Source of the DNA: Dehalococcoidia bacterium | Lineage (GTDB): Bacteria; Chloroflexota; Dehalococcoidia; GIF9; AB-539-J10 | Direction of reading: 5' to 3' | Assembly (NCBI GenBank): GCA_016933195.1 | Contig: JAFGBN010000107.1 | Location: forward strand, 1-39,853 | Length of the DNA stretch: 39,853 bases | Shown here: piece by piece, positions 19,006-29,096 of the stretch | How positions within the stretch are numbered: the stretch's first letter is position 1 | Layout: every line of letters starts with the position of its first letter | Made by a program: the position numbers and the translations under genes | The notes under the pieces: model-generated | What the model was told of the DNA's origin: nothing | Database searches by the model: none | What the model saw: only the letters and a program-made list of their open reading frames with translations

Positions 19006-20946
19006 TTACTGTAAGGTGACCAGGATGTCTATGACACCAGTGCCGGACTCCAGCTCGCCCAGTGCCTTGCCCAGCATGGTGCCTAGCTTCATCTCGGTGG
19101 CCTTCATGGCATGGCCCGGTGTGCTGGAGGTGGTCAGCAGGTCTCCTCTGTGGACAGGCCCGTTCTCTGCAGAGACCTTGCAGGGCACAATGCCCAGGAC
19201 AGCCACAGGGAGCTCGTCACCGTTCTGGTCTTCCATTACATGGGGTGAACCGAGAAAGCCCGGCTCCTCCGAATAAACCCCAATGACAGCACTGGAATAC
19301 GGCCGTGAGGATAGTTGGACTGCTCTGTCCTGCTCATCGCTGATAACCAGCACGTCGCCCGGCTGGTAATCTTCAGTTATTCCCTCGGTGCTCATCAACT
19401 CGGCGAAGTCGGCAGCACCCTGCCAGCCTCCATCGGCATAGGCTGCGCCAGTATTGGTGACCTTGAAATCCACATCGGCATCGCTGCCTGCTCTTATGTA
19501 GTCTCGCCCAACCCCGTTGAAGATGCGCAGGCCATCCTGACCGGCATTCTGGACGCGGAGGGCGTCACCGCCTGCATCGGCCACGTAGACGCCGCTCCAG
19601 TTGGCATCCTCGATGCGGACGCCGTCATGGCCGGCTGAGCTGACATGGACGCCGCTTTGGCTGGCAGAGTCAACTTGGAAGCCATAACCGCCGGCATCTT
19701 CGACGCGGACGCCGTCATGGCCGGCTGAGTAGACGCGGACGCCGCAGGAGCTGGCGTTCGCGACGCGGATGCCGTCTAAGCCGGTACTTCCGACATAGAC
19801 GCCGGTATAGTCGGCATGCGCGATGTAGAAACCGTTATGGCCGGCATTCTGGACGTTGATAGCGTCAGTGCGTGCATCGAAGATGTTGAGGCCGCTATGT
19901 TGGGCATGCTCAACGTAGAAGCCATTAGAGCCGGCACTATAGACGCTGACGCCGTCACCGCCGGCTGAGTAGACACGGACGCCGCTGGAGGTGGCACTCG
20001 CGACGTGGAGGCCGTAGCGGTCGGCAGAGTCGACATAGACGCCGTCTCCGCCGGAGCTGTTGAATTCGCCGCCAGGGCCACTTCCACTGTTCGTTACGCT
20101 GAGTACAGCTGAACTGCTCGACCCGGTCATGCCATCGCCCGACTGGTTAACATACTTGTCGCTCAGAGTACTAGTGCCCTCGTAAAGGTTCGAGGCCACA
20201 CCGGAGCGGCCCCAGTCCTGACCCGTGGATAGAAACGCGCTGGAATTAAGCCCATCCAGGGTATCGGCATCCAGGCCTGACCCGGCGCCGTCATCATCAA
20301 GTATCTCGCCTATGGCTGCGCCATCATCCAGGTGATCGGAGGAAACAGCGTGGTTAGCAATCATAGCGGATGTGATGGAGTCCATCTGACCTTCGTTGAC
20401 ATACCTGTTAGTGAGCTTGGTGGTGCCTTCGTAAAGGTTCGAGGCTACACCGGAGCGACCCCAGTCCTGACCCGTGGACAAGAAAGCGCTGGAATCAAGA
20501 CCATCCAGAGTATCGGCATCGTTGGCCTTCTCCGCCTTTATGGCGTATGGTATGGAGATGAGGCGCTGCCGTGGTTGCAATACCTCGCCATTGACTACTA
20601 TCTCCAGGTAACGGTCACTTCCATCGAACAGGTCAGCAGGGAAAGAGACATATTGCCCCAGCTGTACGCTGAATAGGCTGTTGACCACCGCCACCGCCTG
20701 CGGCTCACTCCACAGTGCAGCGCCGCCAAGTTCCACATCATATACGCGGAACTCCATGTTGTAAGTGCCGTCCAGAGGATTGCCTTGGCCATCCGTCAGT
20801 TGCCCCTGGTAGTTTATCCTGGCTATTACAGGGTCACCGGCAGCCGCTGGCGGGGTTGCTATCACCCCGCTGGTAAGAAGTGCTGCCACAAGCACAACCG
20901 CTGCCACCACCCCGATTAGCCTTTTGTTCTTCATGATCTTTTTCAC
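19006..20946 (-). CDS. Large secreted protein with duplicated DTLDGLxSSAF module, 18 decapeptide repeats and a conserved C-terminal domain
   Basis: Signal peptide MKKIMKNKRLIGVVAAVVLVAALLTSGVIATPPAAAGD; repeats (A/S)xxxGVxVxx; C-terminal DFAELM...GDVLVISD...GHAMKATE...LGKALGELESGTGVIDILVTLQ. Confidence 0.88.
   Translation of the reverse strand: MKKIMKNKRLIGVVAAVVLVAALLTSGVIATPPAAAGDPVIARINYQGQLTDGQGNPLDGTYNMEFRVYDVELGGAALWSEPQAVAVVNSLFSVQLGQYVSFPADLFDGSDRYLEIVVNGEVLQPRQRLISIPYAIKAEKANDADTLDGLDSSAFLSTGQDWGRSGVASNLYEGTTKLTNRYVNEGQMDSITSAMIANHAVSSDHLDDGAAIGEILDDDGAGSGLDADTLDGLNSSAFLSTGQDWGRSGVASNLYEGTSTLSDKYVNQSGDGMTGSSSSAVLSVTNSGSGPGGEFNSSGGDGVYVDSADRYGLHVASATSSGVRVYSAGGDGVSVYSAGSNGFYVEHAQHSGLNIFDARTDAINVQNAGHNGFYIAHADYTGVYVGSTGLDGIRVANASSCGVRVYSAGHDGVRVEDAGGYGFQVDSASQSGVHVSSAGHDGVRIEDANWSGVYVADAGGDALRVQNAGQDGLRIFNGVGRDYIRAGSDADVDFKVTNTGAAYADGGWQGAADFAELMSTEGITEDYQPGDVLVISDEQDRAVQLSSRPYSSAVIGVYSEEPGFLGSPHVMEDQNGDELPVAVLGIVPCKVSAENGPVHRGDLLTTSSTPGHAMKATEMKLGTMLGKALGELESGTGVIDILVTLQ
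19516..20055 (-). repeat. 18 tandem 30-bp (10-aa) repeats encoding AGxDGVxVxx
   Basis: Residue alignment of units from SGGDGVYVDS to AGQDGLRIFN without insertion or deletion; 540 nt in total. Confidence 0.95.
20174..20271 (-). repeat. 98-bp repeat copy 2 (DTLDGLNSSAFLSTGQDWGRSGVASNLYEGT)
   Basis: Near-identical to 20423..20520 by eye. Confidence 0.9.
20423..20520 (-). repeat. 98-bp repeat copy 1 (DTLDGLDSSAFLSTGQDWGRSGVASNLYEGT)
   Basis: Near-identical to 20174..20271 by eye. Confidence 0.9.
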
Positions 20947-21548
20947 CTTTCACCTCCTTAGCACTTTCTTTTTAGTCCTCTTTCTCTCTCAGATTTCCTA
21001 ATCTGCTTCCACAGGCTTCCCTTATTTCTACTTTGTCGGCATAGACTCTCAACTCGACCTGTAGCCTGCCCTCTATATTCATATTCTAATAGAATAAAAA
21101 GAAATTTCAAGAGTCTCGGAGAGGTTCTAGTTACGAAGGTGAGGAACAGCGTCTCTTGCTCTGTGTACAAGCTCTGGCTTCTACACTGCGATATTTTTCG
21201 GTTACTTTTCTACCTCAGAATGACGGGAAGCGGAGGGCTCAGAATATCAGTCAGAAGTTGCTGAGCGCTCTGCATGGAGCAAAAACTGGCTCAGGTCAGG
21301 AACGCTTCTGGAACTAAGCTCATAACATTTGCTATAGGGTTTTGCCATGATATAGCTGCTACCAAAACATAATGTCAGGCAAGGCACTTGGGCCAGTACC
21401 GCCCGCTCGCCTTGTTGGGACACGGCTCCGCGAGCCACACAATCTTGCTTTGTGGCTGTTTGGCTAAGGAATCTCTCCATTCCGTGATTGGCACAATCAG
21501 AAGTACTGTTCCTAAATCACAGCAGATTCCAAGGAAAGGGTTTTTCCT

Positions 21549-21939
21549 TTAACCAAAGTACAGCATGATAACCTCTATTGCCTGCGCCTTGCTTATCTTG
21601 CCGCTGAAGTAGTCCTGAATGGCGTGAATGGCTTCCATCTTCTGGATTATGCCATCCTGGTTTTCATCATATGCCCAGGGGTCGAAATAGTTCTCAGAAG
21701 GCTCCATCAGGGGATAGTCGTCCGTATCCGAGTTGATGCTGTAGGGTGTCTCGCCGATGCCGTCTCCATTGGTATCGCTCCCGGCGTAATCTCCCCAGTG
21801 GTTACCCAGGTAGCTGGTGTAGCGAGTGCCGTTATAGCTGTAGGTTATTTCATCCGGAGAGTTCCAGGTGTTGGTTGAGTTTTCGGAATAGACGAATGAG
21901 CAGAAATATAAGTGCGATTCCAGAGATTTTGCTAGGCAT
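21549..21939 (-). pseudogene. Decayed/truncated NosD-like (beta-helix family) secreted protein gene with the same C-terminal tail as 18294..18989
   Basis: Minus strand: MPSKISGIALIFLLI signal-peptide-like start, then in another frame VYSENSTNTWNSPDEITYSYNGTRYTSYLGNHWGDYAGSDTNGDGIGETPYSINSDTDDYPLMEPSENYFDPWAYDENQDG...IEVIMLYFG*. Confidence 0.75.
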
Positions 21940-22060
21940 TTCCCCTCTCCTCATTGTTCAAGCCTTCTTGCCTACATAGTCATTTATGATGGAGTGGCTA
22001 AAATTCACCCACATTCTATCCCAACAATAAGGCTAGGTGAAGGGCATCCAATCCAGCCCG

Positions 22061-23335
22061 TTAATCTAAAGAATTGATAATTAACCCGGTGGGGGGTTTA
22101 GGGTAGAAGTAAGTCGATTTGCGTGGCATCCTGTCTTTGGCGTCAGCGATGGCCTTGACTGTTTCTGGCTGTGTGGGATTTAGCAAGAAGGCTAGCTGGT
22201 ATTTCCCTTCCCTTATCTGTTGATAAGCCTCAATTGCGTTAACGGTATGAGCTACGTCTTCGCTATCGGGTGCGAAGGCCAGAATGTTGTCCAGAATAAC
22301 GTGATTGAGGAGACTGATGGCTAAGCTCCTGTAAGCCTGAGAACGATTGCCGGGCATCATAGTTTCGAAGGGAATATCCTGACGTTGCTTTAGAAACACC
22401 AGGCGTCCAGATTCCAAGCCTAAAACTCCGAAATGGCTGGGTTCTGAACTGTCAATTGAGTCTCTGCCAAGAGGAACAGACTCAAGGATGAAAAACTCTT
22501 CAAGCCGATTCTTCAATCCCGCTAAGACTGAAGGTGATATACCACGCACCAATCTATGGAGAGGAAGTACAACCAGCCCGGGGTCAGAGAACTCAACCAG
22601 GGTCATCATCATATAATTGAAGGCTTCCTTGCCGGAAAAAGTTGCAGCCGCTGAGGTCCTCTCCTTCTGATAATCTAATGCCGTTTCATATCTGTGGTGG
22701 CCATCCGCTATGTAAAGAGCTTGGCTGGAGAGGCGCTGGCTTATACCCTGTTGAAATTTTGGATGAGTTATCGCCCAGACGATATGTCTTTCGCCAGAGT
22801 CGGCTATCTCGATTGCGGGCTTAGCTTGAGATGCCTCAGCCAATATCGAGGCGACTTTTCGTTCGGGGTCCTGGTATAGGGAAAGCAGCGGACTGAAGTT
22901 GGCCTGGCAAGCTCGCATTAACTGTAGGCGGTCATTCTTAGCTTTAGGATATGTTTCTTCATGGGGATATATGCCATTGCCCCACGGTTCTAGCCTGACG
23001 CAGGCTATTAGTCCACGGCGTTTCCTCTCTTCTCCCAGGTAAACGAAATAATGGTCATGGAGATAAAAGGCTGGATGCTCATCAACTTCGAGAACCCCTT
23101 GCTTTAGCCATTGCCGTAAAATAATACCTGCTCTACTATACTTGTTATTTGTGGCGTTATCTTCGGGTTGCTCTGGTTGCAATTCCAGGCGAATAGCATT
23201 GTAATCACTTCTTTCATAGTAAAGCTTTTGCTCCTCAGGAGCGATGATGTCATACGGGGGGCAAATAATGGAAGCCAAATCCCCAACTATGTCCTCGTTA
23301 TATCGTATGCCTCTAAGTGGATAGACTTCAGCCAT
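22061..23335 (-). CDS. DUF1015 family protein
   Basis: YPLRGIRYNEDIVGDLASIICPPYDII; LYIADGHHRYETALDY. Confidence 0.93.
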   Translation of the reverse strand: MAEVYPLRGIRYNEDIVGDLASIICPPYDIIAPEEQKLYYERSDYNAIRLELQPEQPEDNATNNKYSRAGIILRQWLKQGVLEVDEHPAFYLHDHYFVYLGEERKRRGLIACVRLEPWGNGIYPHEETYPKAKNDRLQLMRACQANFSPLLSLYQDPERKVASILAEASQAKPAIEIADSGERHIVWAITHPKFQQGISQRLSSQALYIADGHHRYETALDYQKERTSAAATFSGKEAFNYMMMTLVEFSDPGLVVLPLHRLVRGISPSVLAGLKNRLEEFFILESVPLGRDSIDSSEPSHFGVLGLESGRLVFLKQRQDIPFETMMPGNRSQAYRSLAISLLNHVILDNILAFAPDSEDVAHTVNAIEAYQQIREGKYQLAFLLNPTQPETVKAIADAKDRMPRKSTYFYPKPPTGLIINSLD

Positions 23336-23375
23336 TTCTTTGTTCTTTGGATACCTTCCTTTCTAAAAAGGCCTT

Positions 23376-25586
23376 TTAGATTAATAGCTGTTTAAGGCCA
23401 TAGCGCCAGGCCTTTTCTACTTTGGCCAGAGGTAAATCAATGTAACCTTTCACTGATAGGCGCTTGCCTCCAACTTTCCCCAGCCATGTTAATGGCACTC
23501 GCCACCTTCCAGCTATTCGGTTCAATTTAGTTACTGAATTAGGTGGTATTGTTACCACAATCTGTGACTGGTGCTCCCCGAAGAGCGCAGAATCCACTCT
23601 CCCTGATATTTTCCAGTCTTCACCCTTAAAACCAATGCTGCCAGCGACACAACTTTCGGCAATGGCTACTGCCAGACCACCCTCAGAGCAATCATGGGCT
23701 GATTTGACAACTCCACGCTTTATGGCCTCTAGGCAGCACCGCTGGACCCTTTTTTCCAGGTTCAAATCAATAGTGAGCTTACCTCTTACCAGACCGTGTA
23801 TCAGCTCCAGATATTCGCTGCCACAAAGAGACTCTTTGCCGTCACCCGGGGTAGAGCCTAGCAGAGCCACTAAATCGCCTTCATCTTTGAAGGACATTGT
23901 ACAGTGCCTGTTGATATCGTCTATAATCCCTACCATACCCACAACCGGAGTGGGGTAGATAGCTTCACCTTTGGTTTCATTATAAAGGCTAACATTGCCA
24001 CTTATAACAGGGGTTTGCAGTTCGCGACAGGCCCGGGCCATGCCTTTAATGCATTCCTTAAGTTGGTAGTAGACATCTTCTTTTTCGGGATTGCCAAAGT
24101 TGATACAATCGGTGATAGCTAAAGGTTCAGCACCACTGCAGACCAGGTTACGGGCAGCCTCTGCTACAGCGATGACGCCGCCTAAATAAGGGTCGAGGTA
24201 GCAGTATCGTCCATTGCCGTCGCTAGTTAACGAAATACCTTTCGTAGTGCCCTTAACGCGTAAAACCGCGGCGTCACTGCCGGGAACAACCACAGTATTA
24301 TCCAGCACTTGATGGTCGTACTGTCGGTAAATCCACTCCTTGCTGGCAATATTAGGGGAAGCCAGCAGGCGAAGTAGGATGGAGTTACATTGTCTTAACT
24401 TAATATCAGGGACATCGCACATGTCAAAGGACTGAAGTTCTCCAAGCCATGCTGGCTTTCTGCTTCGTGGCCGATAAAGAGGTGGAGAAACTAATAAATT
24501 CACCGGGGCTTCAGCGACAACTTCTTCTCCTTCCTTAATCACGGCTAGGCCAGTGTCGGTAACCTGGCCAATAATATCGGAGTGGAGTTCCCAGTGGTCG
24601 AGCAAGCTTTTTACCTTATCCTCATAGCCCTTCTTTACAATCACCAACATCCTCTCCTGTGATTCTGAGAGCATCACTTCGTAAGGAGTCATGTTCTCTT
24701 CACGGCGAGGCACCTTATTCACATCTATTTCCACCCCTCCTCCACCTCTAGCAACAGATTCTACAGCAGCACTGGTCAGCCCAGCAGCTCCCAAATCTTG
24801 CATGCCCACAATCCAATCAGTCTGGCTAAGTTCAAGGCATGCCTCCATAAGTAATTTCTCCAGAAAAGGGTTGCCCACTTGGACTGTCGGCCTTAGCTCC
24901 AGTTCTTCCTCGAAAGCCCGCGAGGCCAAGCCTGAAGCACCGTAAATCCCATCACGACCGGTATCGGCTCCCACTAACATTAGTGGGCTACCTGCACCAC
25001 TGGCCTGGGCTCCAACCAGCTTATCTTTCTCTGCAATACCCAAACACAGGGCATTAACCAGCAAGTTGGACGAGTAACAATCGGCAAAAAATGTTTCCCC
25101 ACCAACATCGGGTATTCCCAAACAGTTTCCATAGCCTGCAATACCTCCGACAACTCCGTTAAATAAATAGCGATTGCGGGGTTGGGTTAAAGGGCCAAAC
25201 CGAAGGGAGTTGAGCAATGCTATGGGTCTGGCGCCCATGGTGAATATATCGCGTACAATGCCACCTACGCCGGTAGCTGCCCCTTGGTAGGGCTCAATTA
25301 CCGAAGGATGGTTATGAGATTCCATTTTCATCACCACTGCCTGCCCGTTGCCGATATCCACTGCCCCGGCATTCTCCTCTCCAGGGCCAACCAAGACACG
25401 CTTACTTCGGGAGGGCAAAAGCTTGAGTAGAGACTTGGAATGTTTGTAACCACAGTGCTCACTCCATAAGGAGCCGAACATGGCCAACTCCACCTCGGTG
25501 GGCTCTCTCCCTAACTGCTGGACGATGAGCTCATACTCTTTTTCGCTTAAAGCAACTTTATCCAGAGCTTCTTTGGAAATATTCAA
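23376..25586 (-). CDS. purL: Phosphoribosylformylglycinamidine synthase subunit PurL
   Basis: [51 protein letters not shown]; 29-nt overlap with purQ. Confidence 0.97.
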   Translation of the reverse strand: MNISKEALDKVALSEKEYELIVQQLGREPTEVELAMFGSLWSEHCGYKHSKSLLKLLPSRSKRVLVGPGEENAGAVDIGNGQAVVMKMESHNHPSVIEPYQGAATGVGGIVRDIFTMGARPIALLNSLRFGPLTQPRNRYLFNGVVGGIAGYGNCLGIPDVGGETFFADCYSSNLLVNALCLGIAEKDKLVGAQASGAGSPLMLVGADTGRDGIYGASGLASRAFEEELELRPTVQVGNPFLEKLLMEACLELSQTDWIVGMQDLGAAGLTSAAVESVARGGGGVEIDVNKVPRREENMTPYEVMLSESQERMLVIVKKGYEDKVKSLLDHWELHSDIIGQVTDTGLAVIKEGEEVVAEAPVNLLVSPPLYRPRSRKPAWLGELQSFDMCDVPDIKLRQCNSILLRLLASPNIASKEWIYRQYDHQVLDNTVVVPGSDAAVLRVKGTTKGISLTSDGNGRYCYLDPYLGGVIAVAEAARNLVCSGAEPLAITDCINFGNPEKEDVYYQLKECIKGMARACRELQTPVISGNVSLYNETKGEAIYPTPVVGMVGIIDDINRHCTMSFKDEGDLVALLGSTPGDGKESLCGSEYLELIHGLVRGKLTIDLNLEKRVQRCCLEAIKRGVVKSAHDCSEGGLAVAIAESCVAGSIGFKGEDWKISGRVDSALFGEHQSQIVVTIPPNSVTKLNRIAGRWRVPLTWLGKVGGKRLSVKGYIDLPLAKVEKAWRYGLKQLLI

Positions 25587-26265
25587 TAATCGACTCCCAA
25601 ATCAAATTGCCATCTATACTACCAAGAAGTAATTCACAGGCTCGTTCAGGATGAGGCATCATGCCCAATACATTGCCCTCTTTGTTTACAATGCCGGCAA
25701 TATTATATAAGGAACCGTTGGGGTTGGCCTCCTCGGTGATCTTGCCTGAAGGAGTGGAATAGCGAAAAATAACCTGATGATTACCTTCCAGTTTCTCTAT
25801 AGTAGCCTCATCAGCGTAGTAATTGCCTTCGTAATGGGAAATAGGAATTTTCAAAACTTGCCCTTTCTCGCACCTGGAAGTAAAAGACGAAGAATTGTCC
25901 TCCACTCTAAGATTGACCCATTGACAGCGATATTGCAGATGGCTGCTGGGCAATAATATTCCAGGTAGAAGCCCAGCTTCGCAAAGAATCTGAAAACCGT
26001 TGCAAATGCCAATAACCAGTCCTCCATCATGAGCAAATTGCTCCACCGTTGTCATGATAGGAGAAAAACGAGCTATAGCTCCTACCCTGAGGTAATCACC
26101 GTAGGAAAATCCCCCGGGGAGGATGATGCAGTCATAGCCAGATAATTTAGTCTCCTTATGCCAGATGTAACTAACTTCTTGTCCCAGCACATCATGAAGA
26201 GCATAGTGGCAATCCCGCTCACTCCAAGTGCCGGGGAAAATAATAATTCCGAATCTCATACTCAA
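25558..26265 (-). CDS. purQ: Phosphoribosylformylglycinamidine synthase subunit PurQ
   Basis: Glutaminase motif [41 protein letters not shown]. Confidence 0.96.
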   Translation of the reverse strand: MSMRFGIIIFPGTWSERDCHYALHDVLGQEVSYIWHKETKLSGYDCIILPGGFSYGDYLRVGAIARFSPIMTTVEQFAHDGGLVIGICNGFQILCEAGLLPGILLPSSHLQYRCQWVNLRVEDNSSSFTSRCEKGQVLKIPISHYEGNYYADEATIEKLEGNHQVIFRYSTPSGKITEEANPNGSLYNIAGIVNKEGNVLGMMPHPERACELLLGSIDGNLIWESIIEYFQRSSG

Positions 26266-26493
26266 ATAAAAAGGATGGCAGCATTATTTTACCACCCTTA
26301 TGCCATTAAGTTACTAATTTAAAAGTACCGTAAGCCAATATCCAGGTTTGTTCATGAGGTGTGCGGCTGGCGATTCAAGCCGGGGGGTGGCTTGTGAAAT
26401 TGAGGGTTGTGATTGTTTAAGGCAGAGGAGAAGGAAGAGAATTGCCATAACCCCCATAACCTCTGAAATATTTTCTAACTTGCCTTTATGAAT

Positions 26494-26943
26494 TCAAATA
26501 GCAGCAAGCAGTTGCGCAACTATGTCGCTTACTTCTTTGCCATCAGCTTTGCCCTTAAGCTGCGGCATAAGCTGAGACATGACTCTGCCTTTGTCATTCG
26601 GTCCTTTAGCTCCGACCTCAGTGATTACTTGCTGTGCTGCAGCCAGAATTTCCTCATGACTCATTTGTTTAGGAAGATAGTTCATGAGAATGCCCAATTC
26701 TGCTTCTTCCTTGGCCACAAGGTCACTGCGGTTCCCTTGCTTAAAAGCCTCGATGCTCTCTCGATGGCGCTTTACTTGCTTAGTAATGATATCGAGCACT
26801 TTATTATCATCGGCGGGCTTTTGCTGAGCAATTTCGGCATTCTTTATATCGGAAAGCAGCAGTCTTAGTATAGAAATTTGGGTTCTCTCTTGCTGCTTAA
26901 GCGCCTTCTGCAGTGCTTCTCTTATGTTGTCCCTCAGCGCCAT
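26494..26943 (-). CDS. yqeY: GatB/YqeY domain-containing protein
   Basis: DLVAKEEAELGILMNYLPKQMSHEEI; GRVMSQLMPQLKGKADGKEVSDIV. Confidence 0.94.
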   Translation of the reverse strand: MALRDNIREALQKALKQQERTQISILRLLLSDIKNAEIAQQKPADDNKVLDIITKQVKRHRESIEAFKQGNRSDLVAKEEAELGILMNYLPKQMSHEEILAAAQQVITEVGAKGPNDKGRVMSQLMPQLKGKADGKEVSDIVAQLLAAI

Positions 26944-26948
26944 TTTAG

Positions 26949-27125
26949 CTACCTGGAACTCTTCCGCCTCTTGGCTGCCTCTTTTTTCTTCCGTTCCTCA
27001 CTGGGTTTCTCATAAAATCTGCGCCGGCGAACTTCAGCTAAAATACGAGCCTCCTGCACCCGCTTATTGAATCTGCGCAGTAGACTCTCGAAACTCTCTC
27101 CTGAACCAAGTCTCACATCAGCCAT
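26949..27125 (-). CDS. rpsU: 30S ribosomal protein S21
   Basis: Translated by hand (below the ORF-track size cut-off): [58 protein letters not shown]; adjacent to yqeY. Confidence 0.93.
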   Translation of the reverse strand: MADVRLGSGESFESLLRRFNKRVQEARILAEVRRRRFYEKPSEERKKKEAAKRRKSSR

Positions 27126-27469
27126 AACTTAAAACAAGGTATTCTATCTTCATTGCTCAGCCTTGTCAATAATGTATGGGCTCCTGTCAAATTATGTGGA
27201 AACAAACACGAGGCAAAACAAATCCTAGAAACTGCCCTCGGATTAGGTAGATTAATGGCAGGCATGTTACTAATCAGGCGAATGAGTACATTACGTTGAC
27301 GGGATTTTATTCATTGTGATAATCTCTGTTTTGGGAGGGAGGAAGGATGGACTGCTGGTTCTACATGAGCATCGCTTCTGTAAGTGACGCAAAAAAATCA
27401 CGACGAATTCCCGGGAACAATAAACAGATAGCGTGGGTACTTACTCGGAGTATTTAACAAGGAGGGGTT

Positions 27470-29002
27470 ATGCTAAGGACAGCTAAAGAATATATAGATA
27501 GCCTGCGTGAACTCAAAGAGAACCTCTATTTACTTGGAGAGAAGGTAGATAATTGGGTTGATAATCCTATCATCAGGCCATCAATTAATGCTGTAGCAAT
27601 GTCCTACAAGCTTGCTCATGAACCTGAGACCAGGGACTTAGCAGTTACAAAATCCATGTTAACAGGGAAGGAAGTGAATAGATTCAACGCGCTTTACAAA
27701 AGCCCTGAGGACATGGTCAAGAAAGTGAAGTTACAGAAGGTATTAGGCCAGAGGACAGCCTGTTGTTTCCAAAGATGTGTGGGCATGGACGCGATTAATG
27801 CCGTTTTCAGCACCACTTATGAAATTGACGAGAAATATGGAACGGAATACCACAAGAGATTTAGAAAATGGCTGGAGTATGCTCAAGAGAATGACATTTG
27901 TATCCAGGGCGCCATGACTGATACTAAGGGCCACCGAGGGGTACCCCCATCTAAACAGGCTGACCCTGATATGTTTGTACATGTAGTAGAGCGGAGGAAT
28001 GACGGGATTGTAATAAGAGGAGCGAAGGCAAGCCAGACAGGAACTGTGAATTCACACGAAATGCTCGTGATGCCAACCCTTAATATGCGAGAGGGTGACG
28101 AGGATTATTCAGTAAGCTGTGCTGTACCTGTAGATGCCCCAGGAGTAATTCTCATCTACGGAAGACAATCCTGCGATACTCGCAAGCTTGAGGAAGGTGA
28201 TATTGATGTTGGCAACTACAACTTCGGAGGACAGGAAACACTGACTATTTACGATAATGTTTTCGTGCCCTGGGATAGAGTTTTTATGTGTGGAGAAAAG
28301 GAATTTGCCATCATGCTGGTGGAGAGGTTTGCTTCTTACCATCGGCAGAGTTACGGTGGTTGCAAGGCAGGAATTGCCGATGTGCTCATTGGTGCAACAG
28401 CCTCGATGGCTGATTATAACGGAGTGCGCAGAGCTCCTCATATCAGGGAGAAAATCGGTGAGATGATTCATCTCGCGCAGACAGTACATGCCTGCGGGCT
28501 AGCCTCCGCCTACGAGGGATGGAAGACTAAAGCCGGTAATTACCAGAGCGACATACTTATATCCAATGTATGCAAGCACAACGTGACCAGATTTCCTTAT
28601 GAGCTTACTAGGCTTGCCGAGGATATAGCTGGCGGCATCTTAGTAACAACACCTGCCGAGAAGGATTTCAAGCATCCTGTGATAGGAAAGTATGTTGACA
28701 AGTATTTAAAAGGAGTTCCTGATGTCCCTACAGAGGACCGATATCGTATGTTAACACTGATTCATGCTATGTCCTTTGGTCAAATTGCTCCTAGTTACCA
28801 TACGGAATCAATGCATGGAGCTGGATCACCTCAAGCACAAAAGATCATGATTGATCGTGAAACAGATATGGACCTTAAGCAAAGCCTTGCACGTAGCCTG
28901 GCTGGCGTTGATGAGAGAGAGGATGTGTTGGATTCAAATTCAAAAGGTGGTTGGAAGAAGACCACCGAGTTAGATTCTGACACCTGGCCAAGAAGCAAGT
29001 AA
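27470..29002 (+). CDS. abfD: 4-hydroxybutyryl-CoA dehydratase / vinylacetyl-CoA delta-isomerase-like (HpaB superfamily)
   Basis: Fe-S/FAD ligand pattern C99-x3-C103 (CFQRC) and H-x6-C (HRQSYGGC) as in AbfD; SD aaggagg. Confidence 0.88.
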   Translation: MLRTAKEYIDSLRELKENLYLLGEKVDNWVDNPIIRPSINAVAMSYKLAHEPETRDLAVTKSMLTGKEVNRFNALYKSPEDMVKKVKLQKVLGQRTACCFQRCVGMDAINAVFSTTYEIDEKYGTEYHKRFRKWLEYAQENDICIQGAMTDTKGHRGVPPSKQADPDMFVHVVERRNDGIVIRGAKASQTGTVNSHEMLVMPTLNMREGDEDYSVSCAVPVDAPGVILIYGRQSCDTRKLEEGDIDVGNYNFGGQETLTIYDNVFVPWDRVFMCGEKEFAIMLVERFASYHRQSYGGCKAGIADVLIGATASMADYNGVRRAPHIREKIGEMIHLAQTVHACGLASAYEGWKTKAGNYQSDILISNVCKHNVTRFPYELTRLAEDIAGGILVTTPAEKDFKHPVIGKYVDKYLKGVPDVPTEDRYRMLTLIHAMSFGQIAPSYHTESMHGAGSPQAQKIMIDRETDMDLKQSLARSLAGVDEREDVLDSNSKGGWKKTTELDSDTWPRSK

Positions 29003-29096
29003 GATTAAGTGGAGACGTACTCTTAATTTGAGCAACGAGAAGATTGTGGCGAGCAAATTCAGGCATCAAATTTAGAGAGAAGGGAGAACGACGAAA

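Noticed and set aside
19516-20055. 30-bp periodicity considered as a CRISPR array
   Set aside because: No alternating repeat/spacer structure; the period is in-frame within a long ORF and encodes a decapeptide.
19494-20087. Minus-strand Ala/Ser/Thr-rich ORFs (e.g. 'MTASASKMPAVMAS...') in the repeat region
   Set aside because: Alternate-frame translations of the same 30-bp repeat array; not independent genes.
21247-21480. 77-aa minus-strand ORF
   Set aside because: No domain, no SD and low-complexity intergenic context; not supportable as a gene.
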